Shown piece by piece: positions 9,200-18,709 of a stretch of DNA of 64,000 nt. Source of the stretch: Pseudomonas laurylsulfativorans (GTDB taxonomy: Bacteria > Pseudomonadota > Gammaproteobacteria > Pseudomonadales > Pseudomonadaceae). Under the pieces are notes generated by a model, which was not told the DNA's origin, did no database searches, and worked only from the letters and a program-made list of their open reading frames with translations. The translations under genes were made by a program, and so were the position numbers. The stretch covers positions 124,001 through 188,000 of the forward strand of contig NZ_MUJK01000001.1 of NCBI RefSeq assembly GCF_002906155.1. The letters run 5' to 3'. Position 1 is the first letter of the stretch; each line of letters starts with the position of its first letter.

Positions 9200-10303
9200 T
9201 CAGTTGCCGTTCTTGATATTGCTCCAGGAGCGCGTACGGACACGATCGACCGCATGGGACTGCGGTTGCAGGGTGAACAGCGTGGCTATCACTTGCGCTG
9301 AGGGGTAGATGTTCGGGTTGTCCTGCACCTCGGCCGAGACCAGCGCGTTCGCGTCTTTGTTGGCGTTGGCGGTGAGCGCCAGATCGGTAGCAGGCGCAAT
9401 CACTTCCGGGCGCAGCATGTAGTTGATGAAGGCCAGCCCATGCTCCGGGTGGCTGCCGTCCTTCACCAGTACCAGGTTATCGGACCACAGCGGTGCGCCT
9501 TCGACGGGGATGCTGTATTCGATTTTCACGCCTTTTCCGGCTTCGTTGGCGGCTTGCTTGGCCCCGAACACCGCGCCGGACCAGGTCAGGGCCACGCAGA
9601 TATCGCCATTGGCCAGGTCACTGCCGATCTTCGACGAATTGAAATAGGTGATGTGCGGGCGCAGCTTCAGCATCAGCGCTTCGGCTTTTTTGTAGTCATC
9701 GGGGTTGCTGCTGTTGGGAGGAAGGCCAAGGTAGTGCAGGGCGATCGGCAGGATCTCGGCGGGCGCGTCCAGTATTCCCACCCCACATTGACTGAGTTTG
9801 GCCAGGTTCTCCTCTTTGAACAGCAGGTCCCACGAGTTCACCGGTGCCTGTTCACCGAGAACGGCGCGGACCTTTTCAACGTTGTAGCCGATCCCGTCCG
9901 TGCCCCACAGGTAAGGTATGGCGTACTGGTTGTCAGGGTCGTTCGCGCGAAGTTTTTCCAGAAGCACCGGGTCGATGTGTTTCAGATTGGGCAGTTGACT
10001 GCGGTCCAGCTTCTGCAAGGCTCCGGCCTTGATCAGGGCGGGCAGAATGAAGTTGCTGGCCACCACCACGTCATAACCGCTATGGCCGGTCATCAGCTTG
10101 GCTTCCAATACTTCGCCGCTGTCGAAGGTGTCATACACCGGCTCGATACCCGTGTCGCGCTTGAAATCCTGGAGGGTGGTTGGACCGATGTAGTCGTACC
10201 AGTTGTACACGTGCACGGTGGGCGCATCAGCTGCCGCGGTCGTTATCCAGGCCGACAGGCAGGTGCTGATTCCGAGGTTCAAGGACGAGCGGTAACGACA
10301 CAC
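9200..10303 (-). CDS. Polyamine-type ABC transporter binding protein (PotF-like)
   Basis: This 367-residue periplasmic protein starts at a GTG (10303) with an AGGAG nine bases upstream. A signal peptide ends near AWITTAAADA. The mature protein opens VHVYNWYDYIGP, the hallmark of the PotD/PotF family, followed by YDVVVASNF and the IPYLWGTDGIGYN signature. The C-terminus is complete. It presumably binds putrescine, spermidine or a related amine. No permease or ATPase gene is adjacent, so it would have to work with a transporter elsewhere or act as a sensor. It converges with the RTX gene, only 37 bases apart. Confidence 0.9.
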   Translation of the reverse strand: MCRYRSSLNLGISTCLSAWITTAAADAPTVHVYNWYDYIGPTTLQDFKRDTGIEPVYDTFDSGEVLEAKLMTGHSGYDVVVASNFILPALIKAGALQKLDRSQLPNLKHIDPVLLEKLRANDPDNQYAIPYLWGTDGIGYNVEKVRAVLGEQAPVNSWDLLFKEENLAKLSQCGVGILDAPAEILPIALHYLGLPPNSSNPDDYKKAEALMLKLRPHITYFNSSKIGSDLANGDICVALTWSGAVFGAKQAANEAGKGVKIEYSIPVEGAPLWSDNLVLVKDGSHPEHGLAFINYMLRPEVIAPATDLALTANANKDANALVSAEVQDNPNIYPSAQVIATLFTLQPQSHAVDRVRTRSWSNIKNGN

Positions 10304-10509
10304 TTTGTGGCACTCCTGGCCTGTTTCAGGACCATGATGTTCGGGAGATGTCAGGCTAGTGATGCGCGCCTTGGCTGCCTATTACCATGCCGGGTTACTC
10401 GAAAGGGGTAGTGATTGGAAGGCTTGTCGCCAAGCCTTGCAACAAAGCGCTGCCAGCGTGGAAACACGTTGATGGCTTAAGTCGCGATTGGTCGCGTTCT
10501 TCCCGTAAC

Positions 10510-10544
10510 GACTGACGGCTACTGGCCGATTCTGTTGAAAAAGT
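10510..10544 (+). repeat. Left terminal inverted repeat of the IS remnant
   Basis: The inner 18 bases (10527-10544) match the right end perfectly when inverted. The outer 17 bases match it at about two thirds of positions, beginning with GACTG. The true boundary could be either 10510 or 10527. Confidence 0.75.
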
Positions 10545-10644
10545 CGGATTTTCAAATGGCCCGAACTCAGGCACGACCACCACCGGAGAACCTACTCACC
10601 ACATTGAGTGGTTTTTCGGCCCTTCGTTGAACTTTGCAGCTCGG

Positions 10645-11313
10645 TTATTGGGTTGGTTTGAGGTTTTTTGCTTTGTGCAGACGCACTGCGGTCCAGCGGG
10701 CTTGAGGGTCAGTCAGTGACAAACGCTTCGGCAGCGTTTCGGCCAAAGCCTCTTCATCGAGGGCCTCAAGGTACTCACGTACGGCGCGGCTGCTCAGGGC
10801 CGGATCGCTCCAGTTGACCTGTTCGTCACCCGGTACGCCGCGCTGCCGACTCGCATCCGCTTTGATGATGCTGGCGTCCACGGCAAAGCCTTCGCCCTTG
10901 ACCAACCCCGCATCCATGCAGCGACGCAGCACTTCATTGAACAGCCAGCGAAACAGCTCACTGTCCCGAAAACGGCCGTGTCGATTTTTGGAAAAGCTCG
11001 AGTGGTTGGGGATTTCGTCCTCAAGGCTCAACCGGCAGAACCAGCGATACGCCAGGTTCAAATGGGCCTCTTCGCACAACCGCCGCTCTGAGCGAATGCC
11101 GTAGCAATAGCCTACGATCAGCATGCGAAACATCAGTTCGGGATCAATCGACGGACGCCCAATCGGGCTATAGAAATCGGCGAGGTAATGGCGCAGGTCG
11201 CTCAGATCGAGACACCGATCAATACTGCGCAGAAGGTGATTGGCGGGGATGTGATCTTCAAGGTTGAACGAGTAAAACAGTCGCTCCTGCCCACTCGATA
11301 ACTGTCCCATCAT
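10645..11313 (-). pseudogene. Truncated DDE transposase
   Basis: The 222-residue remnant starts at the ATG at 11313 (MMGQLSSGQERLF) and carries an intact DUF772 N-terminal domain (GRPSIDPELMFRMLIVGYCY) and the first catalytic aspartate, Asp146 in FAVDASIIKADA. The family continues after RWTA with the rest of the catalytic core and reaches about 440 residues. Here RWTA runs straight into VRLHKAKNLKPTQ and a stop, so the second Asp and the Glu are missing. The short tail may be the original C-terminus joined by an in-frame deletion. It cannot be active, but the ends might be mobilised by a full copy elsewhere. Confidence 0.85.
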
Positions 11314-11372
11314 GCTGTGTGATCCCCCTCCGGCCAATGAAGAGATTTTGCCGGAGGCCAGTCAGGGGAGCT

Positions 11373-11407
11373 ACTTTTTCAACAGAATCGACCCGAAGCG
11401 ACCAGTC
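11373..11407 (-). repeat. Right terminal inverted repeat of the IS remnant
   Basis: This is the mirror of 10510-10544. It lies about 60 bases upstream of the transposase start, where the 5' end of such an element should be. Confidence 0.75.
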
Positions 11408-11470
11408 ACGCAAGGCATATCGTCGGCTGGTAATGGAGAGGCGAGGGGGCTGAGTGAGGGGCAGTCCAGG

Positions 11471-12646
11471 CTAATTTAATGTGCGAGGAAAGGTGGCAGT
11501 GAATGTCGTTCCGTTCGTTAGAGAAGACGCTACAGCCACTTCGCCATAGTGCGCCCTTGCGATCTCACGAACAATGAACAGGCCCAGCCCGACACTTCTG
11601 AGTTCAGCATTGTCATGACTTCCGCGGATCATCGGTTCGAACAGATCCTTGAGCAGCTCCAGTGGTATGGGGGTACCGAGGTTGTGCACTGTAATCATGA
11701 CAGTGTGATCTTCGAAGCACGAAGTAACGGTGACGTCGCTATCGGCAGCACCATAGGCCACTGCATTGGCAACCAGGTTGCCGATGAGCTGATACAGCCG
11801 ATCACTGTCGGCAGTAAAGTCACCTTGCCCATAACGCAAGTGGATCAACTTATGCCCGGGGAAAGCCAGACCCAACTCGTCCAGGCAGTCGGCGACCAGT
11901 TCGTGTAGATCGACTGGTTTGGGCAGGACTGCGATACCTCGCCCGACTTGCGTCAAGGTGAAATCCAGCAGGTCAGCCACCAGACGCTGCGCTCGCTCTA
12001 CTGAGTGGGTGATGTGGCCAAGTATTTGTGTTTGTTTAGCATCCATCTCCCTGCGGCCCAGCAGTTCTGCCGCCATTTTTATCGCCGACAATGGGTTGCG
12101 CAGATCGTGACTGACAATCCCGATAAGTTGTTCTGCAAACAGGGCTCTGTCTTCAGCCGCGGCGTAGGTGATGCGCAGCTTGTCTTGGGTAATATCCATT
12201 ACCCGTTGATCCTTCAGGTGTTTTGCCAAATGTCCTTCGGCGAGCATTCTGGCATTGAGTAGTTCGCGCTCGTAGCGTTGCCGATCTTCGGCCTTGAACA
12301 GCGCCATTTCAAGAAATATGCCAGCAGAACTCTCACAGCGGATGGCGCTGAGCATCATCGGAATTGAATGGCCGTTGCAATGAACAAGATTGAACTTAAC
12401 ATCAGCGATCACGCCCTGGATTTGCATGAGAGGTACCCAGTACGCCCGATGAAACGCCCTCCCTTCAATACTCATCAGGTCTTGGATGTGGCGACCGATC
12501 AGCTCCCGTCTGCGGTAGCCAATCCAGCGGCAGAACGTAAGGTTGACCCTGGCGATCTGGCCATTTTCTGCGGTAAGCAGTAAGCCACAATCAGCTTCGT
12601 CGAAGAGAATGTCAGAGCCGGGCTGGGAATCGTCATCTGCGGACAT
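11471..12646 (-). CDS. PAS-domain sensor histidine kinase
   Basis: This 391-residue protein has no membrane segment, so it is cytoplasmic. A PAS domain spans about 15-120 (LLLTAENGQIARVNLTFCRW). A coiled segment leads to the HisKA box IGIVSHDLRNPLSAI with phospho-acceptor His180. The ATPase domain has the N-box LIGNLVANAVAYGA and the G2 box VGLGLFIVREI. The usual D-x-G-x-G of the G1 box is replaced by HNLGTPIP, a change seen in bacteriophytochrome-like kinases. No response regulator gene is adjacent, so it is an orphan kinase; its signal is unknown. No strong ribosome binding site precedes the ATG at 12646. Confidence 0.9.
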   Translation of the reverse strand: MSADDDSQPGSDILFDEADCGLLLTAENGQIARVNLTFCRWIGYRRRELIGRHIQDLMSIEGRAFHRAYWVPLMQIQGVIADVKFNLVHCNGHSIPMMLSAIRCESSAGIFLEMALFKAEDRQRYERELLNARMLAEGHLAKHLKDQRVMDITQDKLRITYAAAEDRALFAEQLIGIVSHDLRNPLSAIKMAAELLGRREMDAKQTQILGHITHSVERAQRLVADLLDFTLTQVGRGIAVLPKPVDLHELVADCLDELGLAFPGHKLIHLRYGQGDFTADSDRLYQLIGNLVANAVAYGAADSDVTVTSCFEDHTVMITVHNLGTPIPLELLKDLFEPMIRGSHDNAELRSVGLGLFIVREIARAHYGEVAVASSLTNGTTFTATFPRTLN

Positions 12647-12877
12647 TTGTATTCACTGACCAATGGGGCCGATATCTTGAAAATTATAGACACGGCTCGC
12701 ACAAGGACCCTCTGGATTTACCCCTTTCGCAGTGATTGGTCTCGACATTCGGAGGGGTACAACAGCTGCGAATGACCGGTTGAATCCACAGCCGATAGCG
12801 ACCGGTGAGCGTGGACGTTCGGTTGAGCCATTCCCCGCCCGGCGTATGACCTATTCCGGGTTATGTGCACTACGGTA

Positions 12878-13684
12878 CTAGCGATGGTTGCGATAGCGTT
12901 CGGTCAAGGACTGCACGAGGGTGACGTAGGACTGCGTCTCGGCGTAGGGCGGCACCCCGTTGTACTCGACCACGGACGCTTCGCCGGCGTTGTAACCTGC
13001 CAGCGCCAGCACCTGGTTGCCGTTGAACCGCTTGAGTAGCCAGGCCAGGTAGCGCACGCCGCCCCGGATGTTCTGTCGTGCGTCGAACGGATCGTCCACG
13101 GCGAAGCGCTCGGCGGTGGCGGGCATCAACTGCATCAGCCCTTGGGCGCCGGCTTCGGAAATGGCGTTGGGGCGAAACGCCGATTCGGCATGCATCACTG
13201 CGCGGACCAGCGCCCTGTCGACACCATAATGATCCGAAGCGGCTTCGATCTCCCGCCGATAGGAATGGGTGTCCAGGCGCAGTGAGTCGATCTTGAAATC
13301 CTTCGACGCCATGCACAGATAACAGCCCTTGATGTAATAGAGCTCAAGGACATCGACCCGTGCGGAGATCCCGACGGGGCGCCGGCTCACATATTGACGT
13401 TTACCCTTGTGGATGAAGGTGAACACCCGAATCGGCACCGCGCCAGGGCTGTCGTCCCGCACAACCCGTGGCAGGGCCATTGCCTTGTCGCCGACACCGG
13501 CGCCCGCCATGCCATTCAGGCGAGTGCAGCGGGCGCTGGCGATGGCTTGGCTGGTGTAGCTGATGGCTCCGTCCCTGGCTTGGCACTTGAACATGGCGCT
13601 GGCGCACAGTGGCGTGACCAGCAAGGTCAGCTCGATGCAGCCAAGAAAGCTCTTGCGAGCCCATCGCCATACTCTGGAACTCAT
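12878..13684 (-). CDS. Lytic transglycosylase, SLT family
   Basis: This 268-residue exported protein begins with a signal peptide (WARKSFLGCIELTLLVTPL, cut near CASA). Next comes a short DUF4124-like segment (MFKCQARDGAISYTSQ). The SLT domain occupies about 140-260: the catalytic Glu is in MHAESAFRPNAISEAGAQGL, followed by MQLMPATAERF, NIRGGVRYLAWLL and LALAGYNAGE. It cleaves the MurNAc-GlcNAc bond of peptidoglycan in the periplasm. I chose ATG 13684, with GGAG eight bases upstream, over the adjacent GTG at 13687. It stands alone, without secretion-system genes, so housekeeping wall turnover is more likely than a type III/IV role. Confidence 0.9.
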   Translation of the reverse strand: MSSRVWRWARKSFLGCIELTLLVTPLCASAMFKCQARDGAISYTSQAIASARCTRLNGMAGAGVGDKAMALPRVVRDDSPGAVPIRVFTFIHKGKRQYVSRRPVGISARVDVLELYYIKGCYLCMASKDFKIDSLRLDTHSYRREIEAASDHYGVDRALVRAVMHAESAFRPNAISEAGAQGLMQLMPATAERFAVDDPFDARQNIRGGVRYLAWLLKRFNGNQVLALAGYNAGEASVVEYNGVPPYAETQSYVTLVQSLTERYRNHR

Positions 13685-14425
13685 CACATCGCTCCGCGCC
13701 GCAGGCGCTGATCAGGCCTGGGGCGCCTGGCCCGGGTGCTGTCTTTGGAGGGGCTATTGTGGGTGACCCGCCTTTTGTTCTGATAGTTATACCCCTTGAA
13801 ACCGGCCTTGGAACTTGCGTTGACGTACGGGCTAGGCACTGACCGAAACACGGCTGCTTCCTGCGAAGACCCAGCGGTTGATCGAGTTCATACGCGACCC
13901 TCTCAACAATGCTTAATGCCTGACGACTGGATAGGGGGTATCCCGACGCAAACGAATGTCTCGTATCAAACGCGAACCTATACCACTCTGATACTCGCGT
14001 TCATTGTCTATCGGCCTGGGTCCGGTTGCCGGTACGCCTTGTCCCGGCCACCGAGCACTTTTATAGCGCATGGCGCTTGTGCCAGCCCAAATCGGGGCAT
14101 CGGTCATTACTGTTTTCAGAAACCGACATGGGGGTGTCGGTGACAAATAAGTTGTCGTTTACAGACATCTCTCGCGTATGTGCTACGAATGTGCACAACG
14201 TCAATGAACGCAGGCTCAAACTCAAGTGTTTTCCGTATGGCTCCCGCCCTGCAAACCCTCAGCATAGAGGCATTGGGTGATGTCGTTTTTGGATCCGTTG
14301 AAACGTGTGTAATTGGGTATGACCTTTGCAAGTTGAAAGGAATAAACCCACCAACTTTTGGATGGGAGAATAAAAAGAGCCTTTGCCTGAGGCCATTCAC
14401 TTGCTTTGTGTGAGGAGATACCGCG
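13685..14425. other. Non-coding region upstream of the GbdR-type regulator
   Basis: This 740-base stretch holds no supportable gene. It must contain the promoters of the leftward transglycosylase and the rightward regulator. A perfect 7-bp hairpin (ACCGACA-TGGGGG-TGTCGGT) lies at 14122-14141. The last 45 bases before the regulator resemble the leader of its paralogue at 19831: both have CTGAGGCC or CTCAGGCC followed by a CTTTGTG-GAGG-like element before the ATG. Confidence 0.5.
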
Positions 14426-15529
14426 ATGACGACGTTCAACTCCGGGGCCCAACCCCAGAACCGTGCGCCTCAATCCATCGGCTTTCTGCTGCTGGACAAT
14501 TTCACGCTGATTTCTCTGGCGTCCGCTGTAGAACCGCTGCGCATGGCCAACCAGTTGTCCGGTCGCGAGCTGTATCGCTGGACCACCCTCACCGTCGATG
14601 GCGGCCAGGTCTGGGCCAGTGACGGCCTGCAGATCACCCCCGACGCCTCCATGCACAAAGCCCCGCCAATGGACATGATCATCGTGTGCGGCGGTATCGG
14701 CATCCAGCGCACTGTTACCCGCGAACACGTGTCATGGCTGCAAAGCCAGGCCCGCAAGGCCTGCCGCCTCGGTGCGGTCTGCACCGGCAGTTGGGCCCTG
14801 GCTTGCGCCGGACTGCTCGATGGTTTCGATTGCAGCGTGCACTGGGAGTGCCTGGCGGCGATGCAGGAAGCTTTCCCGCGTGTAGCGATGAGCACGCGCC
14901 TGTTCACTCTCGACCGTAACCGTTTCACCAGCTCGGGCGGCACCGCGCCGCTGGACATGATGCTGCACCTGATCAGCCGTGATCACGGACGTGAACTGTC
15001 CGCCGCGATCTCGGAAATGTTTGTCTATGAGCGCATCCGTAACGAGCAGGATCACCAGCGTGTGCCGCTCAAGCACATGCTCGGCACCAATCAACCGAAG
15101 TTGCAGGAAATCGTCGCGCTGATGGAGGCCAACCTCGAAGAACCGATCGACCTCGACGAACTGGCGGTGTATGTCGACGTGTCCCGTCGCCAGCTGGAGC
15201 GGCTGTTCCAGAAGTACCTGCACTGCTCGCCGTCGCGTTACTACCTGAAATTGCGTCTGGTTCGTGCGCGACAGTTGCTCAAGCAAACGCCGATGTCGAT
15301 CATCGAAGTGGCTTCGATCTGTGGCTTCGTGTCCACACCGCACTTCTCCAAGTGCTACCGCGAATACTTCGGCATTCCGCCGCGTGACGAGCGCGTAGGT
15401 TCCAACACTGCCCAGCAAGTGGCGATGATGCCGCTGCCGCAAGCGCTGGTGCTGTCGCCGTTGTCCGGGCCGTTGTCGGCACTGAGCCAAGCACGTAACG
15501 AATCAACGTTTGCCAGCGTTCGCCTATAA
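14426..15529 (+). CDS. gbdR: GbdR-like AraC/GlxA-family transcriptional activator
   Basis: This 367-residue regulator has a DJ-1/PfpI-like N-terminal domain (about 17-190, SIGFLLLDNFTLISLASAVE; conserved VCTGSWALA) and a C-terminal AraC double helix-turn-helix (about 225-325, DLDELAVYVDVSRRQLERLF and GFVSTPHFSKCYREYFGIPP). From memory of the family it closely resembles GbdR of Pseudomonas, which senses glycine betaine or dimethylglycine and activates choline/betaine catabolism. AGGAG lies eight bases before the ATG. No betaine-catabolic gene is adjacent; the downstream neighbour is pnt, convergent. A paralogue lies at 18710, so the exact orthology is open. Confidence 0.85.
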   Translation: MTTFNSGAQPQNRAPQSIGFLLLDNFTLISLASAVEPLRMANQLSGRELYRWTTLTVDGGQVWASDGLQITPDASMHKAPPMDMIIVCGGIGIQRTVTREHVSWLQSQARKACRLGAVCTGSWALACAGLLDGFDCSVHWECLAAMQEAFPRVAMSTRLFTLDRNRFTSSGGTAPLDMMLHLISRDHGRELSAAISEMFVYERIRNEQDHQRVPLKHMLGTNQPKLQEIVALMEANLEEPIDLDELAVYVDVSRRQLERLFQKYLHCSPSRYYLKLRLVRARQLLKQTPMSIIEVASICGFVSTPHFSKCYREYFGIPPRDERVGSNTAQQVAMMPLPQALVLSPLSGPLSALSQARNESTFASVRL

Positions 15530-15603
15530 AACTGGCAAAAGCGTAACGCTCGCAGGATGGGGTGGTGGGCCGCATCATTTTCAGTGTTGCGTTGCAGTAG
15601 GGA

Positions 15604-15680
15604 TCACTCGACAACGTTGATCATGTCTTCGATGACTTTGTTGGTGCCATCGAACACCTAATGGTTTGTCCGACGATTTG
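15604..15680 (-). pseudogene. Remnant of a second pntB 3' end
   Basis: Read on the minus strand, 15657-15604 encodes VFDGTNKVIEDMINVVE and a stop. The true pntB ends [17 protein letters not shown] and a stop. Upstream of the remnant the likeness continues for about 20 bases (GGACAAACCATT against GGACAAAACCATGA) with a small deletion that breaks the frame. It lies about 50 bases beyond the intact pntB end, in the same orientation and on the far side of the terminator. It is a degenerate tandem copy of the last 25 or so codons. Confidence 0.75.
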
Positions 15681-15690
15681 CGCAAACAAA

Positions 15691-15714
15691 AACGCCCCGA
15701 CGAGTCGGGGCGTT
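15691..15714 (-). terminator. Rho-independent terminator after pntB, possibly bidirectional
   Basis: A perfect 11-bp GC-rich stem (AACGCCCCGAC, two-base loop, complement) is followed on the minus strand by TTTTTGTTTG. It ends the pnt transcript, whose stop is at 15732. It may also stop rightward transcription from gbdR. Confidence 0.9.
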
Positions 15715-15731
15715 CTGTGTACCGCAGAGGG

Positions 15732-17165
15732 TTAGTCGACGGCTTTTACCATGTCTTCGATGACCTTTTTAGCGTCACCGAACACCATCATGGTTTTGTC
15801 CAGGTAGAACAGTTCGTTGTCCAGGCCGGCATAGCCGCTGGCCATCGAGCGCTTGTTGACGATGATGGTCTTGGCCTTGAACGCTTCGAGGATCGGCATG
15901 CCGGCAATCGGCGATTTCGGATCGTTCTTCGCCGCCGGGTTGACCACGTCGTTGGCACCCAGCACCAGCACCACGTCGGCCTGGCCGAACTCGGAGTTGA
16001 TGTCTTCCATCTCGAACACCTGGTCGTAAGGCACTTCGGCCTCGGCCAGCAGCACGTTCATGTGGCCAGGCATACGACCGGCAACCGGGTGGATCGCATA
16101 CTTCACGGTCACGCCGCGATGGGTCAGCTTCTCGGTCAGTTCCTTCAGCGCATGCTGAGCACGGGCTACCGCCAGGCCATAGCCCGGAACGATGATCACG
16201 GTGTCGGCGTTGGTCAGCAGGAAGGTCGCGTCGTCAGCCGAACCGGATTTCACCGGGCGGGCTTCCTTGGCGCCAGCCGGGCCTGCGTCGGCTGTATTGC
16301 CGAAACCGCCAAGCAATACATTAAAGAAGGAGCGGTTCATCGCTTTGCACATGATGTACGAGAGGATGGCACCGCTCGAGCCGACCAGCGAACCGGCGAT
16401 GATCAGCATCGAGTTGTTCAGCGAGAAGCCGATACCTGCCGCCGCCCAGCCGGAGTAGCTGTTGAGCATCGACACGACCACTGGCATGTCCGCGCCACCG
16501 ATCGGGATGATGATCAGCACGCCCATGATGAAGGCCAGGGCCAGCATCAAGGCGAAGGCGCTGAGGTCGCCGGTCAACATGAAGGTGATGCCCAGGCCCA
16601 GTGTCGCCACGCCCAGCAACAGGTTCAGTTTGTGTTGGCCGGTGAACTGTACCGGTGCGCCCTGGAACAGGCGGAACTTGTACTTGCCCGACAGCTTGCC
16701 GAAGGCGATGACCGAACCGGAGAAGGTGATCGCACCAATGGCGGCACCGAGGAACAGCTCCAGGCGGTTACCGGCCGGGATCGCGTCACCCAGTTGCGCA
16801 ACGATACCCAGCGACTGCGGCTCGACGACCGCCGCAATGGCGATGAACACCGCGGCCAGACCGATCATGCTGTGCATGAAGGCGACCAGTTCGGGCATCT
16901 TGGTCATTTCAACGCGTTTGGCCATGATCGAGCCGGCAGTGCCGCCGATCAGCAGGCCGACGATCACGTAGACGATACCGTCTTGCGCAAGCTCGGCGCC
17001 CAGCTTGTAGATCAGGCCAACCGTGGTGAGGATCGCCAGGCCCATACCGAGCATGCCGAACAGGTTGCCGCGACGCGACGTGGTGGGGTGCGAAAGACCC
17101 TTGAGCGCCTGGATAAAGCAGACCGAGGCGATCAAATACAGGGAGGTAACCAGGTTCATGCTCAT
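15732..17165 (-). CDS. pntB: NAD(P) transhydrogenase, beta subunit
   Basis: This 477-residue subunit has about nine membrane helices in the first 270 residues and domain III (NADP-binding) at the C-terminus, with [47 protein letters not shown] and [12 protein letters not shown]. With PntAA and PntAB it couples proton entry to hydride transfer from NADH to NADP+. The start codon overlaps the stop of pntAB in an ATGA, indicating translational coupling. A second in-frame ATG lies two codons later. It is full length for the family. A decayed copy of its tail lies just downstream. Confidence 0.96.
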   Translation of the reverse strand: MSMNLVTSLYLIASVCFIQALKGLSHPTTSRRGNLFGMLGMGLAILTTVGLIYKLGAELAQDGIVYVIVGLLIGGTAGSIMAKRVEMTKMPELVAFMHSMIGLAAVFIAIAAVVEPQSLGIVAQLGDAIPAGNRLELFLGAAIGAITFSGSVIAFGKLSGKYKFRLFQGAPVQFTGQHKLNLLLGVATLGLGITFMLTGDLSAFALMLALAFIMGVLIIIPIGGADMPVVVSMLNSYSGWAAAGIGFSLNNSMLIIAGSLVGSSGAILSYIMCKAMNRSFFNVLLGGFGNTADAGPAGAKEARPVKSGSADDATFLLTNADTVIIVPGYGLAVARAQHALKELTEKLTHRGVTVKYAIHPVAGRMPGHMNVLLAEAEVPYDQVFEMEDINSEFGQADVVLVLGANDVVNPAAKNDPKSPIAGMPILEAFKAKTIIVNKRSMASGYAGLDNELFYLDKTMMVFGDAKKVIEDMVKAVD

Positions 17166-17512
17166 GCTTGCTGCACCTCAGCCTTGACTGCTTCGGCCTT
17201 GGCAGCCGGAGCCTTGGCCGCTTTCTTCTTGAACATTTCCAGCATGCGCCGGGTCACCAGGAAGCCACCAAACACGTTGACCGCAGCCAGGGCCACGGCC
17301 AGGGTGCCCATGGTCTTGCCCAGCGGAGTCACGGTGAGGGCGGCGGCGAGCATGGCGCCGACGATGACGATGGCCGAGATGGCGTTGGTCACGGCCATCA
17401 GTGGGGTGTGCAGTGCAGGTGTCACGTTCCAGACCACGTGGTAGCCGACATAGATGGCCAGCACGAAGATGATCAGGTTGTAGATACCGTGAGAGATCAG
17501 CATGTCTTCCAT
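17162..17512 (-). CDS. pntAB: NAD(P) transhydrogenase, alpha subunit part 2
   Basis: This 116-residue membrane protein corresponds to the transmembrane part of the alpha subunit, which in Pseudomonas is a separate gene. It has three to four helices ([57 protein letters not shown]) and an Ala/Lys-rich tail. The ATG at 17512 has GAGGAT about eight bases upstream. It lies 11 bases after pntAA and overlaps pntB by four bases. Confidence 0.95.
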   Translation of the reverse strand: MEDMLISHGIYNLIIFVLAIYVGYHVVWNVTPALHTPLMAVTNAISAIVIVGAMLAAALTVTPLGKTMGTLAVALAAVNVFGGFLVTRRMLEMFKKKAAKAPAAKAEAVKAEVQQA

Positions 17513-17523
17513 TGTTTTTATCC

Positions 17524-18645
17524 TCAGCCGTTCTTGCGCACGATCTGGCCGTCGCGGCACATCAGGCACGCGGCGACGATATCGTCTTCAAGGTTGATCA
17601 CCAGTTGTCCTTCTTTATCGAACAACAGTTTCATGAAGTCCAGCAGGTTGCGGGCATACAACGCCGAAGCGTCTGCCGCGACCGCGCCGGCCAGGTTGGT
17701 CGGGCCGACGATGGTCACGCCATTTTCGACGATCACCTGATCGGCCACGGTCAGCGGGCAGTTGCCGCCTTGGGCGGCCGCGAGGTCGATGACCACCGAG
17801 CCGGGCTTCATCTGTGCCACGGTTTCCGCGCTGAGCAGCGTCGGTGCCTTGCGGCCCGGAATCAGTGCGGTGGTGATGACGATGTCAGCCTGCTTGGCGC
17901 GCTCGTGCACGGCCAGGGCCTGACGCTGCATCCAGCTGGCCGGCATCGGGCGGGCGTAACCACCGACACCGACGGCGCATTCACGCTCTTCGTCGGTCTC
18001 GTAGGGCACGTCGACGAACTTGGCGCCGAGGGATTCGATCTGCTCTTTAACCGCAGGACGCACGTCGGACGCTTCAATCACCGCACCCAGGCGTTTCGCC
18101 GTGGCAATGGCCTGCAAACCGGCCACTCCGGCGCCGAGAATCAGCACGCGAGCGGCCTTTACGGTACCGGCAGCGGTCATCAGCATCGGCATGAAACGAG
18201 GATAATAGTGAGCGGCCAGCAACACAGCCTTGTAACCGGCAATGTTGGCTTGCGACGACAGCACATCCAGGCTCTGCGCGCGGGAGGTGCGAGGTGCCGC
18301 CTCCAGGGCAAAGGCGGTAATGCCGCACTCGGCCAGCTTGGCGATGGTTTCGTTGCTGAACGGGTTGAGCATGCCCACCACAACGGTGCCGCTTTTAATC
18401 AGCGCCAGCTCGCTGTCGCTGGGGGCGACCACCTTCAAAATCAGCTCTGCGCCAAACGCGTCATTGGCGCTGCCAATGGTTGCGCCTGCCGCTGCATAGG
18501 CACTGTCGACAACGCTGGCATTAACGCCGGCGCCGCTTTGTACAGTGACCTTATGACCCTGGCTGATCAGCTTCTTGATGGTTTCCGGGGTTGCAGCAAC
18601 CCGTGTTTCACCGGTCTGGGTTTCGAGAGGAACACCAATGTGCAC
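17524..18645 (-). CDS. pntAA: NAD(P) transhydrogenase, alpha subunit part 1 (NAD-binding)
   Basis: This 373-residue cytoplasmic domain I protein starts at a GTG (18645) with AGGAG seven bases upstream; the peptide begins (M)[19 protein letters not shown], the expected N-terminus. The NAD-binding Rossmann motif is [20 protein letters not shown]. Related to alanine dehydrogenase, it binds NAD(H) and docks on PntB domain III. Only 64 bases separate it from the GbdR-like gene upstream, so the pnt promoter is either in that gap, inside the regulator's 3' end, or further upstream with the permease and regulator in one transcript. Confidence 0.96.
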   Translation of the reverse strand: MHIGVPLETQTGETRVAATPETIKKLISQGHKVTVQSGAGVNASVVDSAYAAAGATIGSANDAFGAELILKVVAPSDSELALIKSGTVVVGMLNPFSNETIAKLAECGITAFALEAAPRTSRAQSLDVLSSQANIAGYKAVLLAAHYYPRFMPMLMTAAGTVKAARVLILGAGVAGLQAIATAKRLGAVIEASDVRPAVKEQIESLGAKFVDVPYETDEERECAVGVGGYARPMPASWMQRQALAVHERAKQADIVITTALIPGRKAPTLLSAETVAQMKPGSVVIDLAAAQGGNCPLTVADQVIVENGVTIVGPTNLAGAVAADASALYARNLLDFMKLLFDKEGQLVINLEDDIVAACLMCRDGQIVRKNG

Positions 18646-18709
18646 GTCAAATCTCCTGCGTGATCTTATTGAGTAAACCCATGCACTACGGATAAATGGG
18701 GACGGCCGA

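Larger units (their letters stand above)
10510..11407 (-). mobile_element. Internally deleted insertion sequence with both ends
   Basis: About 0.9 kb is bounded by inverted repeats. The core CGATTCTGTTGAAAAAGT is perfect at 10527-10544 and, inverted, at 11373-11390; the match continues outward imperfectly to GACTG at 10510 and its complement at 11407. Inside lies the N-terminal half of a DDE transposase. A full element of this kind (IS1182/IS5-like, DUF772 N-terminus) is normally about 1.5 kb or more, so the middle has been lost while both ends remain. No clear target duplication is visible. Confidence 0.82.

Noticed and set aside
15666..17444. Long plus-strand open frame (592 codons) opposite pntB
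   Set aside because: Antisense mirror of pntB and pntAB; repetitive HRADQ-like composition and no motif.
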